From [Leptolyngbya] sp. JSC-1 (GTDB lineage Bacteria; Cyanobacteriota; Cyanobacteriia; Elainellales; Elainellaceae), in assembly GCA_000733415.1 (NCBI GenBank), contig KL662191.1, forward strand, positions 4,716,096 through 4,780,095: a stretch of 64,000 nt of DNA, in the 5' to 3' direction. Below are positions 62,278-64,000 of this stretch, piece by piece. Position numbers and translations under genes: made by a program. The first letter of the stretch is position 1, and every line of letters starts with the position of its first letter. Below the pieces are notes generated by a model. The model was not told the origin of the DNA and did no database searches. It saw only the letters and a program-made list of their open reading frames with translations.

Positions 62278-62639
62278 CTAGTACTGGTTGGTAACGGCGC
62301 GGATTTGTTCGATGGAGATTTCCTGTTTGTCTCCAGCAAAGTCGTTGTCGGGCGTCAGGAACAACATGCAGTGGCACTCTTTGCGCTCGCGCATCGGTAC
62401 ACAAGGGCAATTCCAGTAAGCAGCTTCGGCTTCGGCTTTTTTGTCTTCGTAGTGACGGCAGGGGCAAAGCGGCGCACCTAGCTCGTCCTTGTGCTTAGCC
62501 AAACCTTCGATCACGACAGCGGTAACGCCAGGATCAACACAAAAAAGGTTCCTGTCCGCTTGGCGTACTGCTCGGAGAAGTTCCGCATTGCTTCTAGGTT
62601 TTTATCGGTTGCTTGAGTCGTTTGAGTTGATGTGTTCAT
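62278..62639 (-). pseudogene. ftrC: Ferredoxin-thioredoxin reductase catalytic chain, frameshifted as read
   Basis: From the ATG at 62639 the frame gives MNTSTQTTQATDKN to AKRTGTFF, then goes wrong. One base further the family sequence continues (CVDPGVTAVVIEGLAKHK) and runs to QIRAVTNQY. The break is at a run of six A (62541-62546 on the plus strand, T on the coding strand); seven would restore the frame. All six cluster and active-site Cys (CPCRHYED, NCPCVP, KECHC) lie after the break. The protein passes electrons from ferredoxin to thioredoxin through a 4Fe-4S cluster. A homopolymer sequencing error is the most likely cause. It lies between the suf promoter region and sufB. Confidence 0.88.
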
Positions 62640-62682
62640 GAGAATCGGCGACAGGAGGACCAAATAGCTCGTATAATTAAAA

Positions 62683-62736
62683 CAACTTACTTGTTGCTTT
62701 AGTCTATTGTAAAGTACTTTAGCAACAAAAAGGTTG
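62683..62736. promoter_or_regulatory. Two SufR operators between ftrC/suf and sufR
   Basis: Two exact CAAC-N6-GTTG sites lie at 62683-62696 and 62723-62736, the published SufR target in Synechocystis. A minus-strand TTGACA (62740-62735) overlaps the second, so a bound repressor could block the suf promoter. A TATAAT at 62672-62677 lies just beyond the first site. Confidence 0.8.
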
Positions 62737-62852
62737 TCAAAGTCAATTTTAGACTTTTCTGGTTCGATTTTTTCGCTTAAAGTTTTGTAAAAGCTTTGTC
62801 TTAAAGCTTTGTCTTGTTCGGTATCCGCCAGTCGCCCACGATCGCCTCGTGA

Positions 62853-63512
62853 ATGACGATGACAGCTACTCAAAATCCCTCTACCAAAGACGATATCCTC
62901 GACTTTCTGCTCAAGCGGGGACATGCCACTGCTCAGGAGTTGGCCGAGCACTTTGCTATCAGCCCTCAAGCCGTTCGGCGGCACCTCAAGGATCTAGAAG
63001 AAGAAGGTTTGATTCAGCATCAGGTCGTGCAGGCAGGCATGGGGCGACCGCAGCATACCTACGAGCTGAGCCAGAAAGGACGCGAACGATTGCCAGCCCA
63101 CTATGATACCTTTGCCCTGTCGCTGTTGGATACGCTAGCCGAAACCGTTGGCAAAGATCAGGTGCGGGACATTCTACGCATGCAGTGGCAGCGCAAAGCC
63201 TATGAGTATCGCCAGAAAATCGGTGCGGGTTCGCTGCAAGAACGAGTCGCCAAACTCGTGGAGCTGCGTCAGGCCGAGGGCTATATGGCCGAGTGGCATC
63301 CGGTAGACCCCAATCCTCAAGATGGCTCTGCCTCCAGCTACATCATCACCGAGTACAACTGCGCCATTTCCCAAATTGCCGAAACCTTCCCTAGTGTCTG
63401 TGGCAACGAGTTAGAAATGTTTGCCTTGGCGCTGCAATGTAAGGTCGAGCGCACCCACTGGTTAGTGAATGGCGAACATCGCTGTGGCTATCTGGTGCAG
63501 GAGAATGTCTGA
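62853..63512 (+). CDS. sufR: SufR, Fe-S-sensing repressor of the suf operon
   Basis: The product has 219 residues. The N-terminal helix-turn-helix is HATAQELAEHFAISPQAVRR. The C-terminal half has Cys residues in EYNCAI, SVCGNELEMF, LALQC and HRCGYL, the cluster ligands in the family. SufR carries a 4Fe-4S cluster and represses sufBCDS and its own gene when iron and clusters are sufficient. It is divergent from the suf genes across its two operators. Confidence 0.95.
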   Translation: MTMTATQNPSTKDDILDFLLKRGHATAQELAEHFAISPQAVRRHLKDLEEEGLIQHQVVQAGMGRPQHTYELSQKGRERLPAHYDTFALSLLDTLAETVGKDQVRDILRMQWQRKAYEYRQKIGAGSLQERVAKLVELRQAEGYMAEWHPVDPNPQDGSASSYIITEYNCAISQIAETFPSVCGNELEMFALALQCKVERTHWLVNGEHRCGYLVQENV

Positions 63513-63619
63513 TTGTTGGCGTTCCGAGACAGGATATTGTGCTGGCCTACCATTTGCTAGCTCTGCGGCAGTATACAGAATTTGCGGTGGGGTGAACAGG
63601 TCCAATTCCTTGGCAAAAT

Positions 63620-64000
63620 TCAAAGCAAAATCGTTTGTAGCTCAATCCTGACTGCAGGAAACGCCAGCGGTGTAATGGCATCGGTGGCTTCTAGAATTTG
63701 CTCGGATTGGTAAGCTTCGCCCTGAGGCTGGCGATAAACAATTACCTGTCGCTGCTTGAGATTGACAACCCAGTATTCGGGAATGCCGGCCTGAGCGTAG
63801 ATTCTGGCCTTACGGTTGCGGTCGTGGCTCAGCGTGGCGTCGGCAATTTCGATAATCAAAAACACATCCTCAGAAGAGGGATGCCGGTCGCGATAACGGT
63901 TTGGATCGATGCGAACCACGGCAATGTCGGGTTCTGGCTCTGAGTTGGGGGCAATTGTAAGCGGCAGTTGGGTTCGGATCCAGGCTTTGCCCGCAAATAG
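63620..64000 (-). CDS. Uma2-family (DUF820) protein, 5' end outside window
   Basis: The frame stays open to the window edge, so the start is beyond 64000. The Uma2 core is visible: EPEPDIAVVR, DVFLIIEIADATLSHDRNRK and IPEYWVVNL, with Asp and Glu of the nuclease-fold pattern. It is convergent with sufR. Another member lies at 12500-13147, and the family is expanded in cyanobacteria. Its function is unknown. Confidence 0.87.
   Translation of the reverse strand, partial: LFAGKAWIRTQLPLTIAPNSEPEPDIAVVRIDPNRYRDRHPSSEDVFLIIEIADATLSHDRNRKARIYAQAGIPEYWVVNLKQRQVIVYRQPQGEAYQSEQILEATDAITPLAFPAVRIELQTILL

Noticed and set aside
1..64000. tRNA, rRNA, tmRNA or other standard RNA genes
   Set aside because: No cloverleaf or conserved RNA core was recognised by eye in the intergenic regions; a covariance search could still find one.

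Overview
The window is a piece of a cyanobacterial chromosome. The evidence is chlorophyll synthase (chlG), a Psb35-type photosystem II assembly protein, a ferredoxin-thioredoxin reductase catalytic chain, a SufR-controlled suf cluster, a GUN4 domain, and the C-rich heptamer repeats (STRR type) common in filamentous cyanobacteria. No rRNA, tRNA, CRISPR array or complete insertion sequence was recognised.

Layout. 1-7388: 3' part of a very large type I polyketide synthase (fatty acyl-AMP ligase tail, ACP, then a fully reducing KS-AT-DH-ER-KR-ACP module). Several of its linkers are made of intergenic-type repeats. 7378-12430: an arsenic resistance cluster (arsR, arsI, second arsR, pstS-like, aquaporin, arsC, phosphatase, arsH) with four copies of the ArsR operator ATCAA-N6-TTGAT and no recognisable efflux pump. 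12500-16700: a Uma2 protein, then a URC-type uracil catabolism set (URC4/DUF1688, upp, URC1-type GTP cyclohydrolase II). 16814-26421: acetyltransferase, glycosidase, beta-helix/RTX protein, pyruvate kinase, phosphoglycerate mutase, a LysE remnant, glyoxalase fold protein, histone deacetylase-like enzyme, DUF2805 protein and an HtrA-like protease.

26461-30112: a plasmid-type replication module inside the otherwise chromosomal setting. It has an archaeo-eukaryotic-type primase gene and a putative winged-helix Rep gene facing away from each other across 850 bp that hold eight direct 15-bp iterons in two groups of four, plus a possible small RNA. This is the most unusual region of the window.

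30685-51653: a small Cys-rich membrane protein, CAP/RTX protein, glutathione-dependent formaldehyde detoxification pair, glycosyltransferase, purD, TPR protein, rhodanese, hrcA, chlG, a class A penicillin-binding protein, psb35, sulfiredoxin, an M23 peptidase, lysE with an Lrp regulator, and a NACHT-GUN4 fusion. 51654-52913 has no intact gene: an 11-bp tandem repeat, a truncated AbrB-type antitoxin and a run of small hairpins. 52914-56025: a GyrA/ParC-family subunit and a lone receiver protein. 56528-63512: sufS, sufD, sufC, a PD-(D/E)XK nuclease-like gene, sufB and a frameshifted ftrC on the minus strand, divergent from sufR across two CAAC-N6-GTTG SufR sites. A Uma2 gene runs off the right edge.

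Genes that act together: the ars genes under their two ArsR proteins; URC1/Upp/URC4; FrmA/FghA; pyruvate kinase and phosphoglycerate mutase; Lrp and LysE; SufR with SufBCDS; and probably the primase with Rep and the iterons.
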